From NCBI GenBank assembly GCA_035295745.1, contig DATGIL010000095.1, forward strand, positions 70,517-134,516: a stretch of 64,000 nucleotides of DNA. The letters are read 5' to 3'. The notes under the pieces were generated by a model. That model saw nothing but the letters and a program-made list of their open reading frames with translations, searched no databases and was not told the origin of the DNA. Positions 8,859 to 16,084 of the stretch are shown in pieces (the first letter of the stretch is position 1; every line of letters begins with the position of its first letter). The translations under genes were made by a program, and so were the position numbers. The stretch comes from JAIQFL01 sp035295745 (GTDB taxonomy: Bacteria > Acidobacteriota > Terriglobia > Bryobacterales > Bryobacteraceae).

Positions 8859-10250
8859 ATGCGGCTCCTGTTACCGCTAGTTATGGTCTCCGCCCTATCT
8901 GCGCAGCAGTACGACCTGGTACTCACCAACGGACATGTGATGGACCCGGCGTCCGGAATCGATGGCATCCGAAATGTCGCCATCCGCGCGGGTAAGATCG
9001 CGGCAGTCTCCACGGGTTCGCTTCGCGGCACTAAAGTCCTCGATGTGAAAGGCCTGGTGGTGTCGCCAGGCTTTATCGACCTCCATTCTCATGGGCAGAC
9101 ACCCGAGAACTACCGCTTTAAGGCGCGCGACGGTGTGACAACGGCGCTTGAACTGGAAGTCGGAGTCTCGCCTGTTAGCCCCTGGTATGCTGAGCGCGAG
9201 GGACGCGCCGCCATTAATTTCGGCGCCACCGTGGGCCACATTCCGGCGCGTATGGCGGTGCTGCACGATAGCGGCACCTTCCTGCCGCGCGACAAGGGCA
9301 CTGGGCCGACGAATGCGGATCAGCGCGCGGAGGTGCTGGCGCTCTTACGCCGGGGCTTGGAAGAAGGCGCACTCGGCATCGGAATGGGGATCGCGTATGT
9401 CACTGACGCCAGCCGCGCCGAAATCTATGACGTCTTCCGATTCGCCAACGAGCACAAGGCGGTCCTCTATGTGCACATGCGCAACAGCGGACCGGCCGAA
9501 CCGGGTGCGATCGATTCCTTGCAGGAGGTGCTGGCGGACACCGCAGGCAGCGGAGCGTCGCTGCACATTGTGCACATTACCAGCACCGCATTGCGCGAGA
9601 CAGACCTATCCCTGGAGATGATCGCCGGGGCGCGGCGTCGCGGACTCGATGTCACCACCGAGGCTTATCCGTACACGGCAGGAATGACCGACCTCTCATC
9701 CGCGATCTTTGCCGAAGGCTGGCAGGCGCGGATGGGCGGTGTCACTTACGGCGACCTGCAATGGGCGCTGACGGGCGAGCGTCTGACCGCCGAGACTTTC
9801 GCGCTCTATCGCAAACAGGGCGGCATGGTGGCGATCCACAGCATCCCCGAAGAGGTTGTTCGCACCGCGATGAGCAATCCCATGGTGATGATCGCGAGCG
9901 ATGGCATTCTGCAGGAAGGCAAGGGGCATCCCCGCGCCGCGGGAACGTACGCCCGCGTGCTGGGGCGCTACGTCCGCGAACAGCACACCATGAGCTTGAT
10001 GGATGCGCTGCGCAAGATGACAGTGATGCCTGCCGACCGGTTGGGGTTAAAGTCCAAGGGGCGGCTCGCCGTAGGTGCGGATGCCGACATCACGGTTTTC
10101 GACCCGGCGAAAGTGATCGACCGAGCGACCTTCGACCGGCCCGCGCAGTACTCCGAAGGCATTCCGTACGTCTTGGTGAACGGAACTCTCGTGGTAAACA
10201 ACGGCGAGATCGTAGAGACGGCCTTGCCCGGCAGAGGCGTGCGGCGGTAA
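8859..10250 (+). CDS. Exported amidohydrolase, D-aminoacylase/dihydroorotase-like
   Basis: This 463-residue protein starts with a signal peptide (MRLLLPLVMVSALSAQ), which decides the start. An amidohydrolase fold follows: a small beta domain (YDLVLTNGHVMDPASG), the metal-binding DLHSHGQ motif at the start of the TIM barrel, and the closing composite beta domain (GADADITVFDP). The layout matches N-acyl-D-amino-acid deacylases, which use zinc to hydrolyse N-acyl amino acids, although several related amidohydrolases cannot be told apart by eye. The export signal suggests periplasmic hydrolysis of amides or lactams. It precedes the biotin carboxylase gene by 42 nt, but a functional link is not evident. 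Confidence 0.82.
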   Translation: MRLLLPLVMVSALSAQQYDLVLTNGHVMDPASGIDGIRNVAIRAGKIAAVSTGSLRGTKVLDVKGLVVSPGFIDLHSHGQTPENYRFKARDGVTTALELEVGVSPVSPWYAEREGRAAINFGATVGHIPARMAVLHDSGTFLPRDKGTGPTNADQRAEVLALLRRGLEEGALGIGMGIAYVTDASRAEIYDVFRFANEHKAVLYVHMRNSGPAEPGAIDSLQEVLADTAGSGASLHIVHITSTALRETDLSLEMIAGARRRGLDVTTEAYPYTAGMTDLSSAIFAEGWQARMGGVTYGDLQWALTGERLTAETFALYRKQGGMVAIHSIPEEVVRTAMSNPMVMIASDGILQEGKGHPRAAGTYARVLGRYVREQHTMSLMDALRKMTVMPADRLGLKSKGRLAVGADADITVFDPAKVIDRATFDRPAQYSEGIPYVLVNGTLVVNNGEIVETALPGRGVRR

Positions 10251-10264
10251 AGCAGCCCCGTTGT

Positions 10265-10288
10265 TTACAATTCGGGTTACAATTCGGG
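10265..10288 (+). repeat. Perfect 12-bp tandem duplication in the accC-like promoter region
   Basis: TTACAATTCGGG occurs twice in direct succession (10265-10276 and 10277-10288), just before the ATG at 10293. Each copy carries a TACAAT hexamer that could act as a -10; the second lies 9 nt from the start codon. Confidence 0.75.
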
Positions 10289-10292
10289 CTAC

Positions 10293-11792
10293 ATGTTCCG
10301 TAAGGTTCTGATTGCGAATCGCGGAGAGATTGCTGTCCGCGTGATCCGCACGCTGCGCGAGATGGGGATCGGCAGCGTGGCCGTCTATTCGGATGCCGAT
10401 CGCACGTCGCTGCACGTCCGTATGGCGGACGAGGCTGAGCACGTAGGTCCGTCGCCTTCGAGCGAGAGTTATCTCCGCACCGATCGCATTCTGGATGCTG
10501 CCCGCAAGCACCATGCCGAGGCCATCCATCCCGGCTATGGCTTCTTAAGCGAGAATGCGGAATTCGCCGAGTCCTGCGAAGCGGCGGGCTTGGTCTTCAT
10601 CGGACCCTCGCCGGCTTCCATCCGCATGCTCGGCTCCAAGACGGCGGCGCGCCAGACCGCCATCGCCGGGGGTACCCCTGTGGTCCCCGGACTCGATCAT
10701 GTAGCGACGCTTGAGGAAGTGCGTGAGTTCGCGTCCACGCATGGCTTCCCCGTTTTGTTGAAGGCGGTGGCCGGAGGCGGCGGTAAGGGCATGCGCCGGG
10801 TGGACCATGCGTCCGAACTCGACTCTGCGTTTCGCAATGCCTCGAGCGAGGCCGAGCGTTCGTTTCGCAATCCCGATCTATACGTGGAGAAGCTGATCGA
10901 CCGCCCCCGGCACATCGAGATTCAGGTTTTCGGAGACCGTCACGGCAACATGGTTCATCTGGGTGAGCGCGAGTGCTCGATCCAGCGACGTCATCAGAAG
11001 GTTATGGAAGAGTGCCCATCGCCGCTGGTCGCGCTCCATCCGGAGATGCGCGACGAAATGGGAGTTGCGGCGATCCGTGCGGCTCGGGCAGCAGGATATT
11101 TCAATGCGGGCACGGTGGAGTTTCTGGTGGACCAGAACCGCCGCTTTTATTTCCTGGAGATGAACACGCGTCTCCAGGTGGAACATCCGGTGACCGAACT
11201 CGTGACGGGCCTAGACCTGGTGCGGCTCCAACTGGAGGTGGCTGCCGGCGGCCGCCTGCCGTTCGGCCAGGACGAAGTTACGTGGCGCGGATCTGCGATC
11301 GAGTGCCGCATCTACGCCGAGGACCCCTACAACGACTTCCTTCCCTACCCAGGCAAACTGACGCGCTTGACGCGGCCTATGGGGCCTGGCATTCGTCTGG
11401 ACGGCTGCGTGTACGATGGCTGGACGGTTCCCATGGAGTACGATCCGCTGCTCGCGAAGCTAGCGGTGTGGGCGCCGACCCGCGACGAGGCGACCGAGCG
11501 CATGATCCGTGCCTTACGCGAATACGATGTGGGAGGGATTCACACCAATATCGGATTCTTCCGCCAGATTCTGGAGGATCGGGAATTCCGCAAAGCCAAC
11601 CTGCATACCGGATTCATAGAGGAGTTCTTCCAGCGCAACTCGGCTCCGCGCCCACCGAATGATTTGACGGCTGTCGCGGAACTCGCAGCTGCACTGCACG
11701 CGATTTCGCGGACTCAAAACGGATCGGCGCCTCCAGCGATGCCCGCTTCTCGAGCTTGGCTGCAGGCAGGACGGAGTGACCTTCTGCGATGA
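10293..11792 (+). CDS. accC: Biotin carboxylase subunit of an acyl-CoA carboxylase
   Basis: This 499-residue enzyme carries out the ATP-dependent carboxylation of biotin on a carrier protein, the first half-reaction of acetyl- or propionyl-CoA carboxylase. It has the N-terminal MFRKVLIANRGEIAVRVIR signature, HPGYGFLSENAEF, the ATP-grasp glycine loop AGGGGKGMRR, EMNTRLQVEHPVTE with active-site residues, and a typical biotin-carboxylase C-terminal domain. It is about 45 residues longer than E. coli AccC because of an extra tail, as in actinobacterial and acyl-CoA carboxylase alpha subunits. It overlaps the carrier gene by ATGA. No carboxyltransferase subunit is encoded in the window. The gene symbol reflects the family; substrate specificity is not determined. 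Confidence 0.88.
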   Translation: MFRKVLIANRGEIAVRVIRTLREMGIGSVAVYSDADRTSLHVRMADEAEHVGPSPSSESYLRTDRILDAARKHHAEAIHPGYGFLSENAEFAESCEAAGLVFIGPSPASIRMLGSKTAARQTAIAGGTPVVPGLDHVATLEEVREFASTHGFPVLLKAVAGGGGKGMRRVDHASELDSAFRNASSEAERSFRNPDLYVEKLIDRPRHIEIQVFGDRHGNMVHLGERECSIQRRHQKVMEECPSPLVALHPEMRDEMGVAAIRAARAAGYFNAGTVEFLVDQNRRFYFLEMNTRLQVEHPVTELVTGLDLVRLQLEVAAGGRLPFGQDEVTWRGSAIECRIYAEDPYNDFLPYPGKLTRLTRPMGPGIRLDGCVYDGWTVPMEYDPLLAKLAVWAPTRDEATERMIRALREYDVGGIHTNIGFFRQILEDREFRKANLHTGFIEEFFQRNSAPRPPNDLTAVAELAAALHAISRTQNGSAPPAMPASRAWLQAGRSDLLR

Positions 11793-12289
11793 AGCTCGGC
11801 TTAGTGATCAATGGGAATGAGGACTCGATCGAGATCCTCAGCCACGCGCCGGAATGCCGCTTTCGGACAAACAGCGAAGCAGAACGCGCGGCCCATGTGG
11901 AGATTCCCGAGCCCGGCGTCTACTCGGTGCTGCTCGACGGCCGCAGTTACGAAGCCCGGGTGGAAGACCGTCCGGACGGCGGCGTGGTGGTGGTCATCGA
12001 TGGCTTCCGCTTCGAAATCGATGTGCGCGATCCGCGGCGCTGGAGCCGAAACTCCAGCGGACGCGGAGGCGCGGGGATCCAACAGATCACCGCCCCGATG
12101 CCGGGCAAAGTCGTGCGCGTGCTGATCTCTGCGGGTGATCCGGTAGAGCCGGGTCAAGGTCTGATTGTGGTGGAAGCAATGAAGATGCAGAACGAGCTTA
12201 AGGCCACGCGCGCCGGCAGGGCGGTGAGCGTGCCCGCCCGGGAAGGAGCGACAGTGGTGGCGGGCGAGGTGCTGGCTACGATCGAGTGA
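11789..12289 (+). CDS. Biotin carboxyl carrier protein
   Basis: A 166-residue biotinyl protein. The C-terminal ~75 residues form a biotinyl domain with the canonical VVEAMKMQNEL motif, whose Lys is biotinylated. The N-terminal half is a beta-rich region (GVYSVLLDGRSYEARVED) like the part that precedes the biotinyl domain in propionyl- and methylcrotonyl-CoA carboxylase alpha subunits. Biotin carboxylase and carrier are therefore split from what is a single polypeptide in those enzymes. It overlaps the carboxylase gene by 4 nt, and its 3' end overlaps the convergent MerR gene by 14 nt. Confidence 0.87.
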   Translation: MKLGLVINGNEDSIEILSHAPECRFRTNSEAERAAHVEIPEPGVYSVLLDGRSYEARVEDRPDGGVVVVIDGFRFEIDVRDPRRWSRNSSGRGGAGIQQITAPMPGKVVRVLISAGDPVEPGQGLIVVEAMKMQNELKATRAGRAVSVPAREGATVVAGEVLATIE

Positions 12290-12821
12290 CGCCTGGGTGT
12301 GTGCGGCTCCACTCGCGAATCGATTTCACTTCTTCGGCCGGTATGTGGAGGAACTCCAGAAATTCCTGGTGTTCCTGGGGGGCTGATTTTTCGAATTCGG
12401 CATGCCAGCGCTGCATATCTTCGTTGGTAAAGCCGGCGCCGCGCATGATCTCGGTCCATTTTTCTTTGGTTACCATCGGTAATCTCCTCAGTTGATTAGT
12501 GTCTTTCAGCAAACGTGCGATCGCCCTCTGGTGATCGCGCAACCTCTCGATTTCCACGCTCAGCTCTCCGAGCCGGCGCTGGAGAACGCCAGCCGCATCG
12601 CCTCGCGAAGAATCGAGAATCGAGCGAATGTCGCCAAGACTGACTCCCGCGCCACGATAGATCGAGACCAGTCGCAAACGCTCCAGTTCGCGATCCCCGT
12701 ACATACGATAATTCGCCGCGCTGCGGCGGGCGGGCTTCACGAGTCCCAGCGACTCGTAGTACAGCACCGTGCTACGGCTCAGACCGCAAGCCCTAGCCAA
12801 TTGAGTAACAGTCAGCGGCAT
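12276..12821 (-). CDS. MerR family transcriptional regulator
   Basis: This 181-residue protein has an N-terminal MerR winged helix-turn-helix (LTVTQLARACGLSRSTVLYY), the following wing, and a coiled-coil dimerisation helix with ERLRDHQRAIARLL. The last ~60 residues (TKEKWTEIMRGAGF, then a WHAEF motif) form a small helical domain seen in a subset of MerR proteins. No cysteine cluster marks it as metal-sensing. The 46-bp upstream region contains an imperfect dyad, CAACCC with GGGTCAA around 12839-12864, that could be its own operator. Its inducer and targets are unknown. Confidence 0.85.
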   Translation of the reverse strand: MPLTVTQLARACGLSRSTVLYYESLGLVKPARRSAANYRMYGDRELERLRLVSIYRGAGVSLGDIRSILDSSRGDAAGVLQRRLGELSVEIERLRDHQRAIARLLKDTNQLRRLPMVTKEKWTEIMRGAGFTNEDMQRWHAEFEKSAPQEHQEFLEFLHIPAEEVKSIREWSRTHPGVTRS

Positions 12822-12867
12822 CGCTCTGTATTTAGTCTCAACCCTATAGTTGTAGACGGGTCAAGCA

Positions 12868-13527
12868 CTAATTTTTGCGAAAGATCAGAATGTGCTGACG
12901 GGGTAGAGTTTCCAGCACGCGGTCGAGGCGGAATCCTTCCGGTTCCACCTCGGACTTGGCCTGTTCCACGGTCATCTTGTGTTCCGGGCGGATCGGAACA
13001 GCCGGATCCTCGGCACGATACTCGAGCAGCACCATACGACCGTCCGGCTTCATCGAATCGCGAATGTGGCGAAGCATCTTTTGCGGCTCGGAAAACTCAT
13101 GATAGACGTCCACAAGGAGCACCAGGTCCATCGTGTTCGCAGGGAGCTTCGGATCGTCGTACGTTCCGAGCACCGTCTCCACGTTGGTGAGCTTGCGTTG
13201 CTGCATGTTCTTCTGCAGAAGATCGAGCATCTTCTGTTGGATGTCGTTGGCGTACACCTTGCCGGTGGGTCCGACGCGCTCCGCCATCCTCCACGTCATG
13301 TACCCGACACCGGCGCCGATGTCGGCTGCCGTGGAGCCCTTCGCGATGCCGATCGCATCCAGTGCCGCATCGGGGTGTTCTTCCGCCTCCCTTTCGGGAC
13401 GCACCAGCCAGTCGGCGCCCGCGGCCCCCATCACGCCGGCATAGTGCCGCCCCGTAATTGGATGGACACCCTGCCCCCAGGCCGGCGCGCTCAGTGCAAT
13501 CAGCAGAACACAGACAGCTCTTCGCAT
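12868..13527 (-). CDS. Exported class I SAM-dependent methyltransferase
   Basis: This 219-residue protein begins with a clear signal peptide (RRAVCVLLIALSAPAWGQ). A Rossmann-type methyltransferase follows: motif I is AADIGAGVGYMTW, an acidic residue ends beta 2 (VYANDI), and motif IV-like VLLVDVYHEF follows. A family of secreted or periplasmic methyltransferases of this form occurs in Acidobacteriota and Planctomycetota. Export is odd because S-adenosylmethionine is normally cytoplasmic. It lies 3 nt downstream of the DPP III-like peptidase gene, so the two are probably one transcript. The substrate is unknown. Confidence 0.8.
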   Translation of the reverse strand: MRRAVCVLLIALSAPAWGQGVHPITGRHYAGVMGAAGADWLVRPEREAEEHPDAALDAIGIAKGSTAADIGAGVGYMTWRMAERVGPTGKVYANDIQQKMLDLLQKNMQQRKLTNVETVLGTYDDPKLPANTMDLVLLVDVYHEFSEPQKMLRHIRDSMKPDGRMVLLEYRAEDPAVPIRPEHKMTVEQAKSEVEPEGFRLDRVLETLPRQHILIFRKN

Positions 13528-13530
13528 AGA

Positions 13531-15153
13531 TTACCGTTCGTTGACTGGGTCGATATCGGTCGGGATGCTCTTCAGTCCATCGAGCGCCCGCTGCATGCCG
13601 GGACGGACGACACCAAGCGTGTCGAGCATCCTCTTGGCGCCGGCGTAGTCGCCCTGCGCCTCCAGGGTCAGGAGATCGTGGGTCAGGTCGCGGACGCCCG
13701 CTTTGATCTTGGTGAAATCCACCGCGAAGGTGCCGTCGGGATTTGCAACGAAGGCGCCTTTATCGCTGAGATAATTGAACTGCAGTGCCATGCCCTTGCC
13801 GTGAGCTTCCGTCAGCCCAAATCGCAGCGACCGGAACGCCGAGGCGAGAAAAGTGGTGTAAAGCTGGTGTTCCGCGGCCGGCGGGTGCTGTAAACCGTGA
13901 TCGAAGAGGTGTTGCAGCATGAACAGGCCGGTGATGTCAGCCTTGGCCTCTTCAATCGCGCTGTAGAGTTCCTTCATCTCCTGGCGCGGCGTAGTGGCGC
14001 GTCCCGCCACCTCGATCTGGTGCGGCCCAATGCCGTGGCTCAGTTCGTGCGCCAGAATGTGCATGAAGAAGTAATCGAAGCTCAAGTCGCCCTGGGCAGC
14101 CTTGGGCAGCACCTGCGCGGCGATCGGCGTGAGATTGCTCTGGAATTTGGCCTGTTGAATATTTTTGAGCATCACGCGCTTGGAGCCTTTCTCATGCACC
14201 ACACGCTCGTCGTTGGGCAGATTGAAGGCCGCAGTGCGAACGCCGTGAGCGCCATCGCCCGCGGCGTAGACCTCATTGACCACGCGGATGGGCGCGGCCG
14301 CCCCAAGTTTCGGATTGCGATAGCGTGGGTCGATGGGGAGATTGTTCTCCACCTCCTGCAAATGGGCGGAGAAGTTTTTGAGCTGATCGGTCTCGTGGTC
14401 GTCGCGGATGGTGATGTAGGCTTCGAAGCCCGCCTTGTAGCCGAACAGTTCGTCGTTGTAGGTCTCGTACGGACCGATGGTGATGTCGAGCGGCGCGTCC
14501 AGATCCATCCACGCGACGTCGCTCGCGTAGTAGTCGTTGGAGAGGAAGGCTGCGGCGCGCAGTTTCAGGTACTTCTGCAGCGATGCGTTGTCGGTGAGGG
14601 CGGCGGCTTCGTTCAGCAGATGCGCGGCGCGTTCCAGATCGGCGGCGTACACCTTGCTGTACGGAATGGCCGTGAGTTTACCGCCGCTACGGCGGATCAC
14701 GGTGAAGAATCCTTCGGCGTGCTCGCGCTCAGCAGTAGGGAGCGACTTTGCCCAGGTCTCAAATTCTTCGCGCTTCATGTCCTCGGGATAGAAGTTGGCT
14801 CCGAGCGGCTTTCGCTCCGGCACTCCGGGAATGAAGGCGGTATGCCCGTCGAGATCGGACCACGGTCCTTTGTTCAACCAGAAGTAATGCAGGCGCTCCT
14901 TACCGATAAGCGTGTCGTCCTTCTGGAGCTTTTCGTAGAGGGCGCGATCGCCGCTCCACAATTGGTCCATGAAGAGCAGGTTCAGGACCTTGGCAGCTTC
15001 CACCAGCTTGGGAAGGGCCTTGCGGTCGCCGGCGGACAGGCCGGACTCGTCGTACTTCAATTGCACAGGCGCGAATCGCGCGCTCATTTGTTTGAGTTGA
15101 GCTAAATCGGGCATAACGGCAGCGACGGCCAGCAGCACCACTATTGGCTTCAT
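13531..15153 (-). CDS. Exported zinc peptidase related to dipeptidyl peptidase III (M49-like)
   Basis: This 540-residue protein has a short N-terminal signal peptide. The zinc site is HELSH at about residues 369-373, within HILAHELSHGIGPH, and a second motif EEAKAD near residue 401 supplies the third ligand. This pair matches the M49-like group that includes bacterial DPP III relatives and Nudix-associated homologues; classical DPP III has the longer HExxxH spacing. It probably trims oligopeptides outside the cytoplasm. TAGAAT lies 8 nt before the ATG. It is the first gene of a unit with the secreted methyltransferase. Confidence 0.78.
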   Translation of the reverse strand: MKPIVVLLAVAAVMPDLAQLKQMSARFAPVQLKYDESGLSAGDRKALPKLVEAAKVLNLLFMDQLWSGDRALYEKLQKDDTLIGKERLHYFWLNKGPWSDLDGHTAFIPGVPERKPLGANFYPEDMKREEFETWAKSLPTAEREHAEGFFTVIRRSGGKLTAIPYSKVYAADLERAAHLLNEAAALTDNASLQKYLKLRAAAFLSNDYYASDVAWMDLDAPLDITIGPYETYNDELFGYKAGFEAYITIRDDHETDQLKNFSAHLQEVENNLPIDPRYRNPKLGAAAPIRVVNEVYAAGDGAHGVRTAAFNLPNDERVVHEKGSKRVMLKNIQQAKFQSNLTPIAAQVLPKAAQGDLSFDYFFMHILAHELSHGIGPHQIEVAGRATTPRQEMKELYSAIEEAKADITGLFMLQHLFDHGLQHPPAAEHQLYTTFLASAFRSLRFGLTEAHGKGMALQFNYLSDKGAFVANPDGTFAVDFTKIKAGVRDLTHDLLTLEAQGDYAGAKRMLDTLGVVRPGMQRALDGLKSIPTDIDPVNER

Positions 15154-15161
15154 CAGCTTCT

Positions 15162-15167
15162 ATTCTA
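15162..15167 (-). promoter_or_regulatory. -10-like TAGAAT before the M49-like peptidase
   Basis: On the minus strand TAGAAT lies exactly 8 nt before the ATG at 15153, with no Shine-Dalgarno between. Confidence 0.4.
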
Positions 15168-15276
15168 GCGACTGGTTCGACGGCGCTTATACCCACCTGG
15201 CGCTGAGTTCATGGTTGGCTTGGAAACATATTAAGATACCGCGCTGCCCGCGGTGGGGCGCTGTGTATCGCCAGAT

Positions 15277-15305
15277 CGCTTGCTAATGCGCGCGGCTCGC
15301 AAGCG
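15277..15305. repeat. Dispersed REP-like palindromic repeat, copy 2
   Basis: It begins CGCTTGC and ends GCAAGCG, a perfect inverted pair, around the core GCGCGCGGCTCGC. It differs from copy 1 at only four positions, two in the centre and two in the arms. Confidence 0.72.
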
Positions 15306-15708
15306 TACGTATCCCGCGAACGTATTGGGCAGGTTACGAGCCTCAACCGTGAGGGAGTGTTCTTGCCAAGATACGAGACCGTATCTCTGTGTCGCCTGCG
15401 ATTAGACCCGCTCCCCTGGAAGGAGTTTCCCGGGCGCACCAGCCGCTTCACTCCGCACACATCGAGGTGGGTCCGGAGATCGGGAACCGCCATTTTGGGA
15501 GCAAGCGTTACGGATGCGATGCCAATCGCGTCTCTCGCACAGCCTGAAGTCGCGCCCCATCGGGATTATGCCTCATACTGCACCTCCTCACCGTTTCATG
15601 GCACGTCAAGCCTAAAATCCGTGGCGAATCCGATCGATTCCGATCCGGGATTCCGCTGTGATCGCCGATGGGAAGCTGATCAACTTTCGGTCGGGCGGCC
15701 TGAACGCC

Positions 15709-15741
15709 TTGACATTCTACATATCGAGGGGTATATGTAGA
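15709..15741 (+). promoter_or_regulatory. padR promoter with overlapping palindromic operator
   Basis: TTGACA at 15709-15714 is followed after 17 nt by TATATG at 15732-15737. Overlapping it is a perfect inverted repeat with 9-bp arms, TCTACATAT at 15716-15724 and ATATGTAGA at 15733-15741, separated by 8 nt. PadR family proteins commonly bind AT-rich dyads like this. The operator covers the spacer and -10 and ends 5 nt before the padR start, so the protein should repress its own transcription. Confidence 0.78.
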
Positions 15742-15746
15742 TTGTC

Positions 15747-16082
15747 ATGGCATCCGACAAGTCCGACCTGCTGCAGGGCACGCTCGACATGCTGGTGCTC
15801 AAAATCATCGCGCTGGAGCCGGCCCACGGGTACGGGATTGCGCAGCGTATTCAGCAGATCTCACGGGAAGTGTTGCAGGTGCAGCAGGGGTCGCTCTACC
15901 CCGCGCTGCATCGACTGGAGAAACGCGGCTGGTTGAAAGCCGAGTGGCGCGCTTCGGAAACCGGCCGCGATGCCAAGTTCTACACGCTGACGCGGACCGG
16001 CCGGAAGCAACTGGGCGAGGAAGCCGCCAATTGGGACCGCCTGGCCGGTGCCGTCGAGCTGATCATGCGGACCTCGGAGTAA
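15747..16082 (+). CDS. PadR family transcriptional regulator
   Basis: This 111-residue protein is a typical short PadR repressor. It opens with the LLQGTLDMLVLKIIAL helix, then a winged helix with HGYGIAQRIQ and a GSLYPALHRLEKRGWL wing, and ends in a dimerisation helix. In Acidobacteriota such genes almost always precede an ADOP-type permease, as here, with a 2-nt gap. No Shine-Dalgarno precedes the ATG, and the promoter -10 lies 9 nt upstream, so a leaderless transcript is likely. It probably represses itself and the permease; the ligand is unknown. Confidence 0.92.
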   Translation: MASDKSDLLQGTLDMLVLKIIALEPAHGYGIAQRIQQISREVLQVQQGSLYPALHRLEKRGWLKAEWRASETGRDAKFYTLTRTGRKQLGEEAANWDRLAGAVELIMRTSE

Positions 16083-16084
16083 GA

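Larger units (their letters stand above)
15154..15746. other. Long intergenic region between divergent peptidase and padR genes
   Basis: About 590 bp. It holds the peptidase -10 element at 15162-15167 on the minus strand, a dispersed repeat at 15277-15305, and the padR promoter/operator at its right end. An open frame over 15357-15740 has no recognisable features and ends inside the promoter, so it is not called. Confidence 0.5.

Noticed and set aside
13897..15105. A 402-residue plus-strand open frame antisense to the M49-like peptidase
   Set aside because: The minus strand has the zinc-binding motifs and a signal peptide. The plus-strand frame is its mirror.
15357..15740. A 127-residue open frame upstream of padR
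   Set aside because: It has no recognisable domain, ends inside the padR promoter/operator, and shows no start signal.
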